A stretch of 64,000 nucleotides of DNA from Corynebacterium sp. (GTDB lineage: Bacteria; Actinomycetota; Actinomycetes; Mycobacteriales; Mycobacteriaceae), in assembly GCF_030532965.1 (NCBI RefSeq), contig NZ_JAUNKC010000004.1, positions 1 to 64,000 on the forward strand, given 5' to 3'. A model generated the notes under the pieces. It was not told the origin of the DNA and searched no databases. It worked only from the letters and a program-made list of their open reading frames with translations. Shown here piece by piece: positions 16,191 to 24,066 of the stretch. The first letter of the stretch is position 1, and every line of letters begins with the position of its first letter. Both the position numbers and the translations under genes were made by a program.

Positions 16191-17999
16191 TTATGCTCCC
16201 AACTTCTCAAGCAGACCGTCAAGAGTTGCGGCTGCGTCAATCTTGAGGTTTAGGTATCCGTCTGGTTCAAAATCGTGACCGGCGGCACCAGCCAACAAGA
16301 TTGTTTCGACGCCAAGATCACGCAAAGCGGTTACGGCAGCCGCGCCGGACTCGGCGTATTCCTGATCTGTTCCGCATAGAACAACGATTTTCGCTGCGGT
16401 GGCAGCGGCTTCAAATTCCGCAGTACCTGGTACGACTTGGCCCGGGTTAAGCGCTTCAATACCGCCTGAAGCTAGAAGGTTTGTAGCAAAACCAGTGCGG
16501 ATATTGTGCTTAGCCAGTGGCCCCAGCGGGATTAGTGCGACAGCTGGTCGGACGCCTTTAACTTCCATGTACGCGTCGGAGCGGTTACGCAACGACTCAA
16601 ACTCCGCAGCCCAGCGACGTACACACGTCGGTTCTACCCGCAGATCCGCAGGAAGTGGTGCCTCCAGGAGATTCGGGAATTCGTTAATTGCAGTTACTTG
16701 CTTCACCCGATGCGCAATGTCGTTTCGAATCGCCTCGTGAGAAGCATCGAGAAGCTTCTTCACCATTCCGGATTCAGCCGCTGCAATGAGTCCGCCTGCT
16801 GCCTCTACATCGGTAAATACCTTCCAGGCCTTTTCTGCCAGTTCAGTGGTGAAGGCTTCGATAAAGTAGGAGCCACCACCTGGGTCTACGACGTGTCCCA
16901 GGTGGGATTCTTCAAGAAGCAGTAGATTGATGTTTCGCGCCATGCGAGTAGCGAATGTACGCGAGGTATTCAGCAAACCGCCTGGAATTGCCCAGTCGAA
17001 TGTCAATACTTCAACATCGCTGGCGCCGCCGACACCACCTGCAAATGCGGCAACGGTGCAGCGCAACATGTTTACCCACGGATCACGTTGTGAGAACATC
17101 ACTGGTGCGGTGATGGCGTGCTGTGGGCAGCTTCCGTGTTCGGGTGCGCCAACAATCTCGGCGACGCGCGCCCAAAGTTGACGGGCTGCACGAAGCTTAG
17201 AAAGTTGGGCAAATTGATCATCGGTCATAGCAAACCGGAACGACAATTGATCCAAGGCCGCTTCGATGCTCAGGCCTGCGTCGACAAGCTTACGTAAGTA
17301 CTCGACACCGGCAGCGAGAGCCAAGCCGATTTCTTCAGCATCAGTTGCACCTTGGTTCGAGAATGAAACCGCATCAACCATGATTGCCCGGGTATTAGCC
17401 CGCTGTGCGGCTTCGGTAGCAAGCTCAATAGCAGTCGGTAGATCAACCGAAGCGGAACCATCGATAGCGGAGGTTAATGGCGAAGCACCGAGTTCAACTA
17501 ACTGTGGTTCACCATCTTGAGAATCGACGACCTCATAGAGCGCTTTGGCCGCAGCTGCTGTGTGCTCGCCGGCATTAAGCCGAATTGGGCACAGTGACAA
17601 ATATACATTTTTCAGCAAACCTGCAATGTTGACATCGCCCTCAAGCACAAGGTTGGTTGTGCCGTTTTCCAGAGCAAACAGAATGTTTTCATTAGTTGCA
17701 TCAGCGCCAAAAGACTCGGTTACACCCCAGCCTTGGTGTTCTGCTCCAACACCTGCCGCACCACGGCGGAATGGGAAAACACCAGGGATTGCGTCTTCGC
17801 CCAATTCATCGGCACGGGTGTACAGCGGATTGATATCGATGCCTTCATATGTGGTTTTAATCAATTTGCGCCATACATCAAGCGGCACATCAGCCACATC
17901 TTTTTTCTGAATACGCGCAAACACGCCAGCAACTGACTTATACCAAGCCTGCTGACGCTCATCAAAACCTTCAATTAAGGAATTTCGTGTGTCAGTCAC
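16191..17999 (-). CDS. mutA: methylmalonyl-CoA mutase small subunit
   Basis: The 602-residue non-catalytic partner of MutB has the same two-domain plan, a barrel then a B12-like fold. Recognisable segments are QGWGVTESFG, DAVSFSNQGATDAEEIG and the NMLRCTVAAFAGGVGGAD-like stretch near residue 310. The C-terminal domain lacks the DxHxxG cobalamin motif, as expected for a small subunit. Here the matching region reads VVLCGTDQEYAESGA. It is the first gene of the mutA-mutB-meaB run. The intergenic space upstream (18000-18211) is shared with the divergent TVP38-type gene and holds an inverted repeat. The start at ATG 17999 fits the family N-terminus. Confidence 0.95.
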   Translation of the reverse strand: MTDTRNSLIEGFDERQQAWYKSVAGVFARIQKKDVADVPLDVWRKLIKTTYEGIDINPLYTRADELGEDAIPGVFPFRRGAAGVGAEHQGWGVTESFGADATNENILFALENGTTNLVLEGDVNIAGLLKNVYLSLCPIRLNAGEHTAAAAKALYEVVDSQDGEPQLVELGASPLTSAIDGSASVDLPTAIELATEAAQRANTRAIMVDAVSFSNQGATDAEEIGLALAAGVEYLRKLVDAGLSIEAALDQLSFRFAMTDDQFAQLSKLRAARQLWARVAEIVGAPEHGSCPQHAITAPVMFSQRDPWVNMLRCTVAAFAGGVGGASDVEVLTFDWAIPGGLLNTSRTFATRMARNINLLLLEESHLGHVVDPGGGSYFIEAFTTELAEKAWKVFTDVEAAGGLIAAAESGMVKKLLDASHEAIRNDIAHRVKQVTAINEFPNLLEAPLPADLRVEPTCVRRWAAEFESLRNRSDAYMEVKGVRPAVALIPLGPLAKHNIRTGFATNLLASGGIEALNPGQVVPGTAEFEAAATAAKIVVLCGTDQEYAESGAAAVTALRDLGVETILLAGAAGHDFEPDGYLNLKIDAAATLDGLLEKLGA

Positions 18000-18158
18000 G
18001 AGTGGGACCCACTCCCCTCATTTATACGCCCCTACCTGCTTTTATAGCCAGAAAAGGGAATACACTGTTGATAATTAACGGAAGTATGAGGTGATTTGTT
18101 GATAACCACCTCACAACCAGTAACTAGTCTAGACCTATTTCACTACAGTTACGAACAG

Positions 18159-18176
18159 TTGAAACAACAGTTTCAA
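18159..18176. promoter_or_regulatory. inverted repeat between mutA and the TVP38-type gene, possible operator
   Basis: TTGAAAC-AACA-GTTTCAA is a perfect 7-bp inverted repeat with a 4-base spacer. It sits directly before the candidate -35 of the rightward gene and about 160 bases upstream of mutA. This is the size of a dimeric repressor site, but no regulator can be named. Confidence 0.45.
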
Positions 18177-18177
18177 T

Positions 18178-18205
18178 TTGGTTACACCTGCTAGTTGACT
18201 AGGCT
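18178..18205 (+). promoter_or_regulatory. candidate promoter giving a leaderless transcript
   Basis: TTGGTT (18178-18183) and TAGGCT (18200-18205) are 16 bases apart. The GTG start at 18212 lies six bases after the -10, where transcription would begin. No ribosome site is present. Confidence 0.45.
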
Positions 18206-18211
18206 GTTGAC

Positions 18212-18907
18212 GTGGCTCAAATCAGTAATTTCGTGCTCAACCTGCTCAAGGATGCATACCGTCATGTATGCAGGTGGTCGTTACCCAAGAAAACTGCCGG
18301 TGTGGCTGGGATAATCGGCATGATAATTATCACGTTTATTATTGATTCCCCCAGTCTGCACATGTTAAGTGAGGTATCCCGACAAACAGGGCCGTGGTTC
18401 ACCGTGGTATTTTTCGCACTATACGTCTTCATCACGCAGTTTCCGGTTCCACGGACGATCTTTACGATTAGCGCAGGAGTCTTTTTCGGACCTGTAACGG
18501 GCATCTTGATTGCGCTATGTGCCACGACCTTGTCAGCCGCGTTATCGTTGACCATCGTTCGCCATTTACTAGGCGATTGGATTAGACCCAGATTAACTCA
18601 CCCTACAGTGCGAAAAATAGATCACAGGCTGCAACAACGAGGTTGGCTTGCGGTAACCAGCCTGAGAATGATTGCTGGAGTTCCGTTCTCGATTCTTAAC
18701 TACGTGGCTGGGCTCACGTCGATCTCACTAATGGGATTTACTATCGCAACTTTTCTGGGTTCAGCCCCAGGAACAATAGCCACCGTCGTATTGGGTGATG
18801 CCCTCACCACTGAAATAAACGGTAAAACTATTGCTATCACAGTGTTTTTAGCGTGTCTTGGAATATTCGGCTTGATCGTGGACAATAAACTTCCAGTCAA
18901 GGCTTAA
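18212..18907 (+). CDS. TVP38/TMEM64-family (DedA-like) membrane protein
   Basis: A 231-residue integral membrane protein. The SNARE-associated/VTT domain is seen in the central stretch with FPVPRTIFTISAGVFFGPVTG, in LSLTIVRHLLGDWI, and in the conserved RMIAGVPFSILNYVAGLTSI segment. About five to six membrane spans are visible. Proteins of this family are linked to lipid flipping and membrane homeostasis, but individual bacterial members are poorly defined. It appears to use GTG at the very start of a leaderless message. It ends 14 bases before the small HTH protein gene, so the two are likely one operon divergent from mutA. Confidence 0.85.
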   Translation: MAQISNFVLNLLKDAYRHVCRWSLPKKTAGVAGIIGMIIITFIIDSPSLHMLSEVSRQTGPWFTVVFFALYVFITQFPVPRTIFTISAGVFFGPVTGILIALCATTLSAALSLTIVRHLLGDWIRPRLTHPTVRKIDHRLQQRGWLAVTSLRMIAGVPFSILNYVAGLTSISLMGFTIATFLGSAPGTIATVVLGDALTTEINGKTIAITVFLACLGIFGLIVDNKLPVKA

Positions 18908-18921
18908 GACTGGAGGTTCTC

Positions 18922-19479
18922 ATGTTCGCGATACAAGCTCGCTACCGCGGAAACGCACGCAGGCGTGCCGATTTGGTTCGGGAATCCGCCGCTGCGCTTT
19001 CCACTCTCCCTGGAATCGAAACCTTCGATGTCTTAGGTGTTGAAGACATCGCGTCTGTCATCGAAACGGCAGAAGCCTGCTGCGACGCTACGCTGGCGCT
19101 AGTGTCGCATGGTGATTGGGCCGTCGCGATTGGTGTCGCGGCAACCGCAGAGATAGCTATCGATTTAGCAGCGAAAAATCTGAATGATCGCGCCCGTGCA
19201 GGATCAGTCAAAGCTGGTGTCTATCGCAACAAGGCTTCAGGTCAAGACATCAGTGATGTTTTCGGCGTCTTAGGGTTTATTTTGGCCAAGCGAACAGCCG
19301 AAGGTCGAGAAGCCACAAACCTCATGCGAACTGGCTTGAATCAGATAGAAGCCGCGGAAAAACTAGGAATTTCTAAACAGGCGATGAGTCAGCGTCTTCA
19401 GGCTGCAGGCTGGCAAGCAGAGTTGTCTGGCTGGCGACTAGCCTTGCGGGTGTTAGACCAAGCAAATACCTTTGCTTAG
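18922..19479 (+). CDS. small protein with C-terminal helix-turn-helix, function unknown
   Basis: A 185-residue protein starting at ATG behind TGGAGG. The first 130 residues form an alpha/beta domain I do not recognise, rich in Ala, with a CCDATLALVSHGDWAVAIG stretch that resembles a sensing fold. Residues about 140-168 (GLNQIEAAEKLGISKQAMSQRL) are a clear helix-turn-helix, followed by a short Trp-containing tail. It could be a transcription regulator for the operon with the TVP38-type protein or for the divergent mut genes, whose shared control region holds an inverted repeat. That is inference. It is followed by a strong bidirectional terminator. Confidence 0.7.
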   Translation: MFAIQARYRGNARRRADLVRESAAALSTLPGIETFDVLGVEDIASVIETAEACCDATLALVSHGDWAVAIGVAATAEIAIDLAAKNLNDRARAGSVKAGVYRNKASGQDISDVFGVLGFILAKRTAEGREATNLMRTGLNQIEAAEKLGISKQAMSQRLQAAGWQAELSGWRLALRVLDQANTFA

Positions 19480-19547
19480 CGTACTGTGTGCCCTGGTCGA
19501 TCGAAGTAGACCTTTATTTTCTCAGCCCAGAAGATTGAATAAGGCAT

Positions 19548-19589
19548 AAAAGAAGACCGAAGCGAAATTCACGCTTTCGGTCTTCTTTT
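19548..19589. terminator. strong bidirectional terminator
   Basis: AAAAGAAGACCGAAGCG (19548-19564) pairs with CGCTTTCGGTCTTCTTTT (19572-19589) with one bulged base. It has A/T-rich flanks on both sides and separates the rightward HTH gene from the leftward secreted-protein gene. Confidence 0.85.
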
Positions 19590-19620
19590 ACGCCTGCCCA
19601 ATCAAACAGCGGCTTAAGAA

Positions 19621-21234
19621 TTAGCGCGCACCTGGGATTAATGCTGCTAACCCTGGAATGAACTTGGAAAGGAAAGGCACTGCCGCTGCCACCAACGCTG
19701 CAACAGCCGCAAGCACTCCGACCACTATGCCTGCGATTGCACCACCGCCAAGCTTTTTGCCTTGTGAGCTATCGTTGTCGGGTTTCTGGTTGTCTCCAGG
19801 GTTTTGGTTATCTCCTGGATTTTGATTTCCGCCTGGATTCTGACCGCCGGTTTCCTTATCCGGCGCTGCATCAACCTTGGCCTTGATGTCTTCTGCTGTC
19901 TTCTTCAAAGACGCAATGTTCTTCTTCAATTCTTCGGTGAGTTGTTCAGGAGTGGTCACCTTGTTCAGGGCTTCGCGAGCTTTTGCAGTATCAGCAGCGA
20001 GTTTATCCAAAGCATCCTTTACACCTTCGACGGCTTTAGGGTCTTTTTCCGCCAACTTATGTGGATATACCCGAGCAATTGTCTCCGCTGCCAACAGCTG
20101 GTCAGCTTGCTCCTTCACCAGTTCGTATTGCTGTTGTTTTGCTTCCAGCTTTTTACGGAGTTCTCCGGATTCCCGAACCAGTTCGTTTGCCTCTTCTAAG
20201 AGACCATTTGCCACATTGATGTTCTTATTCTCGGCGCTACGAGCTTCCTGAATTTTTGTGCCTAACGCATCGGTCTTACCGCGCAAAACTGCAAGCTCCG
20301 AGAGAAGTCCGAGATTCTCAGCACGACTCTCCCACTCATCAACAACAGAATGTGCTTTGAATTTTGCGGTGTTTGCCGAATCGAGGATTTTGTCGTACTG
20401 CTGGCCTTCGGATTCCGGAGCAGGGGTTATTGGCCCAAATTTCGATCCAAAGTGACGAGCATTTGCCTGGCCGTTGGCATTTACTGCATTGGCATCAACA
20501 GTAGATCGCTGATCCTGATCATTGAACTCGGCTTTATAAACGTCAACGCCGGCGAAATCGGAAGGCTGGAAACCGGAAGTCCCCTGAGCTAGCCACTCAT
20601 CCGGCACACCGTAGTTAATAACTGCCATTGCTGGCAGCGCTGTAGAGAATTGATCCTGCTTAACGTAACGATCAACAATGGAACGAGCAGCTGTCACAGC
20701 ATCCACACGCTTCTTAAGCGCTGCCGCGCGCTCTGCGTTATCGCCACTTTCGGCCTGGAGCCCTTCAAAATGAGTTGCTGCGGCATTAAGTACTGCAAAT
20801 GCTTTTTGGGCTTCCGGCTGGTTGTCACCCAGCAACGCCAGGTTGACGGTCCGAGCGTCGCCAAAATTCTCAGCCTGGAGCACTGCAATCAACCGTGCCG
20901 CTGCTGAAATACCTGCAGCGTTTTCAGCCCAGTGACGACCGGACCAGGAACCAGATGGACTATTTCCGAGAGGTCCTCGTGTGAACCACCGTTGTGCACC
21001 GGATGCATAATAAGCGCGAGCCTTATACACCTGGTCAAAAGTGGCGTATGCTGCGGCGTAGCGCTGCGCGTCCGCTGGTGCGTCAATGAGTTCCGTCGCA
21101 GGGATGCTCGCCCGAGCCTCTTGGGCAAATGCGATGCCCCCTGCGGGGATATCGGCGGGTGCTACTACTGCAGTACCGCTAAAAGCTACTGCTGTTGCCA
21201 CGGCAAGTGCTGGCAAGCGAACAAGCTTGTGCAT
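19621..21234 (-). CDS. secreted, C-terminally membrane-anchored coiled-coil protein
   Basis: A 537-residue protein. I start it at ATG 21234 because AGGAG lies 8 bases upstream and a signal peptide follows at once (LPALAVATAVAFSG, likely cleavage near AFAQ at about residue 38). The mature part has an N-terminal globular region with many aromatic residues. A long helical, charged stretch follows at about 310-450, with coiled-coil character. Next comes a hydrophilic linker with Asn-Pro-Gly repeats (NPGGNQNPGDNQNPGDNQ). A single C-terminal membrane helix (AIAGIVVGVLAAVAALVAAA) is followed by a short tail ending in Arg. This layout is typical of corynebacterial surface proteins. I could not assign a domain. 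A DtxR-box-like site lies 126 bases upstream, suggesting iron control. Confidence 0.75.
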   Translation of the reverse strand: MHKLVRLPALAVATAVAFSGTAVVAPADIPAGGIAFAQEARASIPATELIDAPADAQRYAAAYATFDQVYKARAYYASGAQRWFTRGPLGNSPSGSWSGRHWAENAAGISAAARLIAVLQAENFGDARTVNLALLGDNQPEAQKAFAVLNAAATHFEGLQAESGDNAERAAALKKRVDAVTAARSIVDRYVKQDQFSTALPAMAVINYGVPDEWLAQGTSGFQPSDFAGVDVYKAEFNDQDQRSTVDANAVNANGQANARHFGSKFGPITPAPESEGQQYDKILDSANTAKFKAHSVVDEWESRAENLGLLSELAVLRGKTDALGTKIQEARSAENKNINVANGLLEEANELVRESGELRKKLEAKQQQYELVKEQADQLLAAETIARVYPHKLAEKDPKAVEGVKDALDKLAADTAKAREALNKVTTPEQLTEELKKNIASLKKTAEDIKAKVDAAPDKETGGQNPGGNQNPGDNQNPGDNQKPDNDSSQGKKLGGGAIAGIVVGVLAAVAALVAAAVPFLSKFIPGLAALIPGAR

Positions 21235-21334
21235 GTGTGTTTCTCCTGAGCATGAGGGTTCAAGCATGTGATGTGCCAGTACTTGGTTGACACCGACACT
21301 CTTCAAAACCGTACACAATAACCACAGAATGTTA

Positions 21335-21378
21335 TAAGGCTTGCCTTAACTTACCCCCATTAACCTAGCTTTAGCTAA
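21335..21378 (-). promoter_or_regulatory. candidate DtxR box upstream of the secreted-protein gene
   Basis: The 19-mer at 21360-21378 (TTAACCTAGCTTTAGCTAA) matches the diphtheria tox operator as I remember it (TTAGGATAGCTTTACCTAA) at 15 of 19 positions. Its reverse complement matches the DtxR consensus at 13 of 19. A neighbouring palindrome, TAAGGC-TT-GCCTTA, is at 21335-21348. The remainder of the 21235-21547 gap shows nothing else that I can name. Confidence 0.45.
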
Positions 21379-21547
21379 TCAATTAGATAACCGCCGTAAC
21401 TAAAATTCCACCCCCGCCCTGCTTTGCGACGCACACGCCTACCGTCGCAAAGCATAAACCACACAAGCGGCGGTTGCCGTTTTACCTAGTTGATTAGCAA
21501 TTTTGCGGCATGGACCTCATGAAGCATAAGCCATATCCATCCATGCG

Positions 21548-21592
21548 AAAACGCGCTCACTCTATCTTGTACAAATAGAGCAAGCGCGTTTT
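21548..21592. terminator. terminator after the SPFH gene
   Basis: AAAACGCGCT (21548-21557) pairs with AGCGCGTTTT (21583-21592). An inner stem CTCTAT/ATAGAG sits above one mismatch. A T-run follows on the plus strand and TTTTCG on the minus strand. Confidence 0.75.
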
Positions 21593-21603
21593 TGATTGCA
21601 CCG

Positions 21604-22776
21604 TTATTGCTGCGGTGGCTGAATTTCGGTTAGGGACTGGTTCGGCGGAATCTGGTCGGGTTGTTGAACGCCGGGCAACGGATCGTCGTCAAGCGGTGTC
21701 TGGGCTACCGCATTCGCTGCGGCAACCGCGGCCTCGATTTCGGGATTGGCAGTAGCGGTGAACCAATCCTCCGTCTCCTCTTCGTCGGTATCGACGGCGC
21801 TCGGCTTGACAGGCTCGTACCGGAAAACACCATCGTCGCCTTTCTTTGCCAATGCACGTGCGAACTCTTCCAAGGAATCGCCAAATTGGCTCGGGATCAT
21901 CCACATCGTCGAAGCCTGCCCCTCGGCCATTTTCGGCAATTTCTCCAAATACTGGTACGCGAGAAGTTCCGGGGTGATCTCAGACTTGCGGATTGCGGCA
22001 TTTACTCTCTCGATCGCCCGGGCTTCACCCTGCGCCTCGAGGAATTTGGCGGCTCGGGCACCTTCGGCGCGGAGGATATCTGCCTGACGCTCAGCTTCCG
22101 CGCGGAGAATAGCTGCGTGTTTTTCACCTTCGGCCGCCAAAATGCGAGCCTGTTTCTGTCCTTCTGCTGTACGGATGTCAGATTCGCGGCGACCTTCAGC
22201 CGTGAGGATCATCGCGCGCTTTTCCCGATCGGCTTTCATCTGCATTTCCATCGACTGCTGGATGGATGGCGGCGGATCAATTGCTTTAAGTTCAACTCGG
22301 GAGATCCGCAGTCCCCATTTGGTGGTGGCAGCATCAAGCTCACCTCGAAGGCGACGATTAATCACTTCCCGGGACGTCAGGGTTTCTTCCAAGGTCATGC
22401 CACCGACAACATCGCGCAGCGTAGCGACAGAAATCTGTTCTACACCAACAATATAGTTGTCCACGCCGTAAATTGCTCGCGCAGGATCGTTGATCTGGAA
22501 CGTGACTACCGTATCAATCGCAACGGTCAAGTTATCCTGAGTAATTACTGCTTGGGGTGGGAAGCTGACAACACGTTCACGGGTATCGACCCGCTCACGC
22601 ACACGGTCGATGAAAGGAATCAAAATGGTGATTCCACCGGATACTGTGCGGGTGTATCGCCCCAATCGTTCAATAACCGCTGCTTCACCTTGCGGAATGA
22701 GAACAATAGTTTTTAAAACAGTTACAACTACAAGTAAAAGGACAAGTAGAAGAAAGATTAGGAATCCTAACGACAT
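21604..22776 (-). CDS. SPFH/band-7 (stomatin/paraslipin, QmcA-type) membrane protein
   Basis: A 390-residue protein with one N-terminal membrane helix (LGFLIFLLLVLLLVVVTVL). The SPFH domain follows, with the typical VLIPQGEAAVIERLGRY opening and VDTRERVVSFPPQ. A long Ala/Glu/Arg helical region (about 190-265) contains repeated AEG and AEAERQ units, predicted to oligomerise. The C-terminal tail is Pro/Asp/Gln-rich. Such proteins form membrane rings or rafts and often partner with NfeD. Its ATG overlaps the NfeD stop in a TGATG arrangement behind AAGGAG, so the two are translationally coupled. Older annotations call these 'secreted protease subunit, stomatin/prohibitin homologue', but no protease domain is seen here. 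Confidence 0.92.
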   Translation of the reverse strand: MSLGFLIFLLLVLLLVVVTVLKTIVLIPQGEAAVIERLGRYTRTVSGGITILIPFIDRVRERVDTRERVVSFPPQAVITQDNLTVAIDTVVTFQINDPARAIYGVDNYIVGVEQISVATLRDVVGGMTLEETLTSREVINRRLRGELDAATTKWGLRISRVELKAIDPPPSIQQSMEMQMKADREKRAMILTAEGRRESDIRTAEGQKQARILAAEGEKHAAILRAEAERQADILRAEGARAAKFLEAQGEARAIERVNAAIRKSEITPELLAYQYLEKLPKMAEGQASTMWMIPSQFGDSLEEFARALAKKGDDGVFRYEPVKPSAVDTDEEETEDWFTATANPEIEAAVAAANAVAQTPLDDDPLPGVQQPDQIPPNQSLTEIQPPQQ

Positions 22777-23204
22777 CAGATCTCCTTCCAGATAATCGCC
22801 GTTGATCCATCAATAGAAACAACACTGACCCGCTCCCCTTCAGAAAATGAATGATTGGGGTCGAGGCTGCGGGCGGACCAAATAGAACCGTCAAGGCGAA
22901 TTTGTCCGGAGTCACCAGAAACGGTTTCTAGCACCACTCCGGTGGTACCTTCAAGGGCTTTCGCACTCGTATCAAGAACAGGCTCTGTCACCATGTGCCG
23001 CTTGAGCATCGGTTTGACGAAAAACAAAAACGACAGTGACAACACGGCGAAAACGGCTACTTCTGCGCCCACCGGGATATCAAAGGCAGCGACGCCTGCG
23101 GTTCCGAGGGCTGCGAGCCCCAGCATCAACAGCGTCAGCTCACCCACAAGTAATTCCGTGCCGATAAGGATCAGACCAGCTATCAACCAAATTAGTACGC
23201 CCAC
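22776..23204 (-). CDS. NfeD-family membrane protein
   Basis: A 142-residue short-form NfeD protein. Hydrophobic segments cover about residues 1-75 (LIWLIAGLILIGTELL, LLMLGLAALGTAGVAAF, VAVFAVLSLSFLFFV). A C-terminal OB-fold domain with GTTGVVLETVSGDSGQIRLDGSIWSARS follows. The long-form serine protease domain is absent. NfeD proteins work with SPFH proteins in membrane organisation and quality control, and here it directly precedes and overlaps the SPFH gene. It begins 11 bases after the DUF3097 gene, so the three genes probably form one leftward operon. Confidence 0.9.
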   Translation of the reverse strand: MGVLIWLIAGLILIGTELLVGELTLLMLGLAALGTAGVAAFDIPVGAEVAVFAVLSLSFLFFVKPMLKRHMVTEPVLDTSAKALEGTTGVVLETVSGDSGQIRLDGSIWSARSLDPNHSFSEGERVSVVSIDGSTAIIWKEI

Positions 23205-23215
23205 GCTTGCCTATC

Positions 23216-24037
23216 TTATAGCAAGTCTTCCTTGGCGAGTTCAGGTGTGGTGACAAAATCCACCAGGCGCTCGACCGCACCAATCAGCGTCGAATCAATG
23301 TCTTTATAGGTTTTCACTGCGTTATACACCCGGTTCCACCCCTCGCGAGGGTCTGACCAGCCTAACCGGGCGCATATGCCAGTTTTCCAGTCTTCGCCTT
23401 TGGGGACTTCCGGCCACGCTCGCAACCCTAGACGTTCCGGTTTCACGGCCGCCCAAATGTCGATATACGGGTGGCCCGTTACTAAGACGTCGGGGCCAAC
23501 GTCTTGCGTCAACCGTGTCTCTTTGGAGCCAGCAACTAGGTGGTCGGCAAGAACACCGACACGTCGTTGCGGGTTTGGTTTAAATTCCGCTAGTTGCCCA
23601 GGTAGATTATCTAAACCTTCAAGATATTCAACCACTACGCCTTCGACTCGCAGGTCGTGGCCCCATATTTTCTCCACTATCGCAGCATCGTGCACGCCTT
23701 CCACCCAGATACGTGAGGGGGCGGCCACCTTTGCCTGAACGTTAGCTACCCGAGTAGAACCCGAATTTGATCGTTGGGGTTGCTGGGGTGGGATGTACCG
23801 CGTGAGAGTGAGGCGGTTACCGTCGATGAGAAAAGCACCAGGTCGTAACTTGAATAGGCGTTCAACTCCGCGTCTATCCTGCAGCCGCACGAATTCTCCG
23901 TCGTAAGTTTTTTCGTAGTTGATAACTGCACCGACAAATCCATCAGCTAGAACTTCAACTACCTCGCCGGGTTTCGCTGCAACTATTGGGTAGCTCGGTT
24001 TTTGGGGTTTAGAAAATATGTCGCCGTAATCTCTCAC
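23216..24037 (-). CDS. DUF3097 family protein
   Basis: A 273-residue cytoplasmic protein conserved across actinobacteria and annotated as DUF3097. The N-terminal part, with VVEVLADGFVGAVI and FLIDGNRLTLTR, looks like a small beta domain. The C-terminal part carries IWVEGVHDAAIVEKIWGHDLR, VVEYLEGLDNLP, GVLADHLVAGSKETR and GHPYIDIWAAVKP. Acidic and glycine residues in these motifs recall Toprim-like nucleases or primases. I treat that as a suggestion, not a call. The start is GTG at 24037, only nine bases from its own candidate -10, with no ribosome site. It leads the operon with NfeD and SPFH. Confidence 0.8.
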   Translation of the reverse strand: MRDYGDIFSKPQKPSYPIVAAKPGEVVEVLADGFVGAVINYEKTYDGEFVRLQDRRGVERLFKLRPGAFLIDGNRLTLTRYIPPQQPQRSNSGSTRVANVQAKVAAPSRIWVEGVHDAAIVEKIWGHDLRVEGVVVEYLEGLDNLPGQLAEFKPNPQRRVGVLADHLVAGSKETRLTQDVGPDVLVTGHPYIDIWAAVKPERLGLRAWPEVPKGEDWKTGICARLGWSDPREGWNRVYNAVKTYKDIDSTLIGAVERLVDFVTTPELAKEDLL

Positions 24038-24046
24038 GGTTGGCTA

Positions 24047-24059
24047 ATCCTACTAGAAT
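24047..24059. promoter_or_regulatory. back-to-back -10 elements of two divergent, probably leaderless genes
   Basis: On the minus strand TAGGAT (24047-24052) ends nine bases before the DUF3097 GTG. On the plus strand TAGAAT (24054-24059) ends seven bases before the GTG at 24067. The two -10 boxes are one base apart, so RNA polymerase binding at one should exclude the other. Confidence 0.5.
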
Positions 24060-24066
24060 TCCGTGT

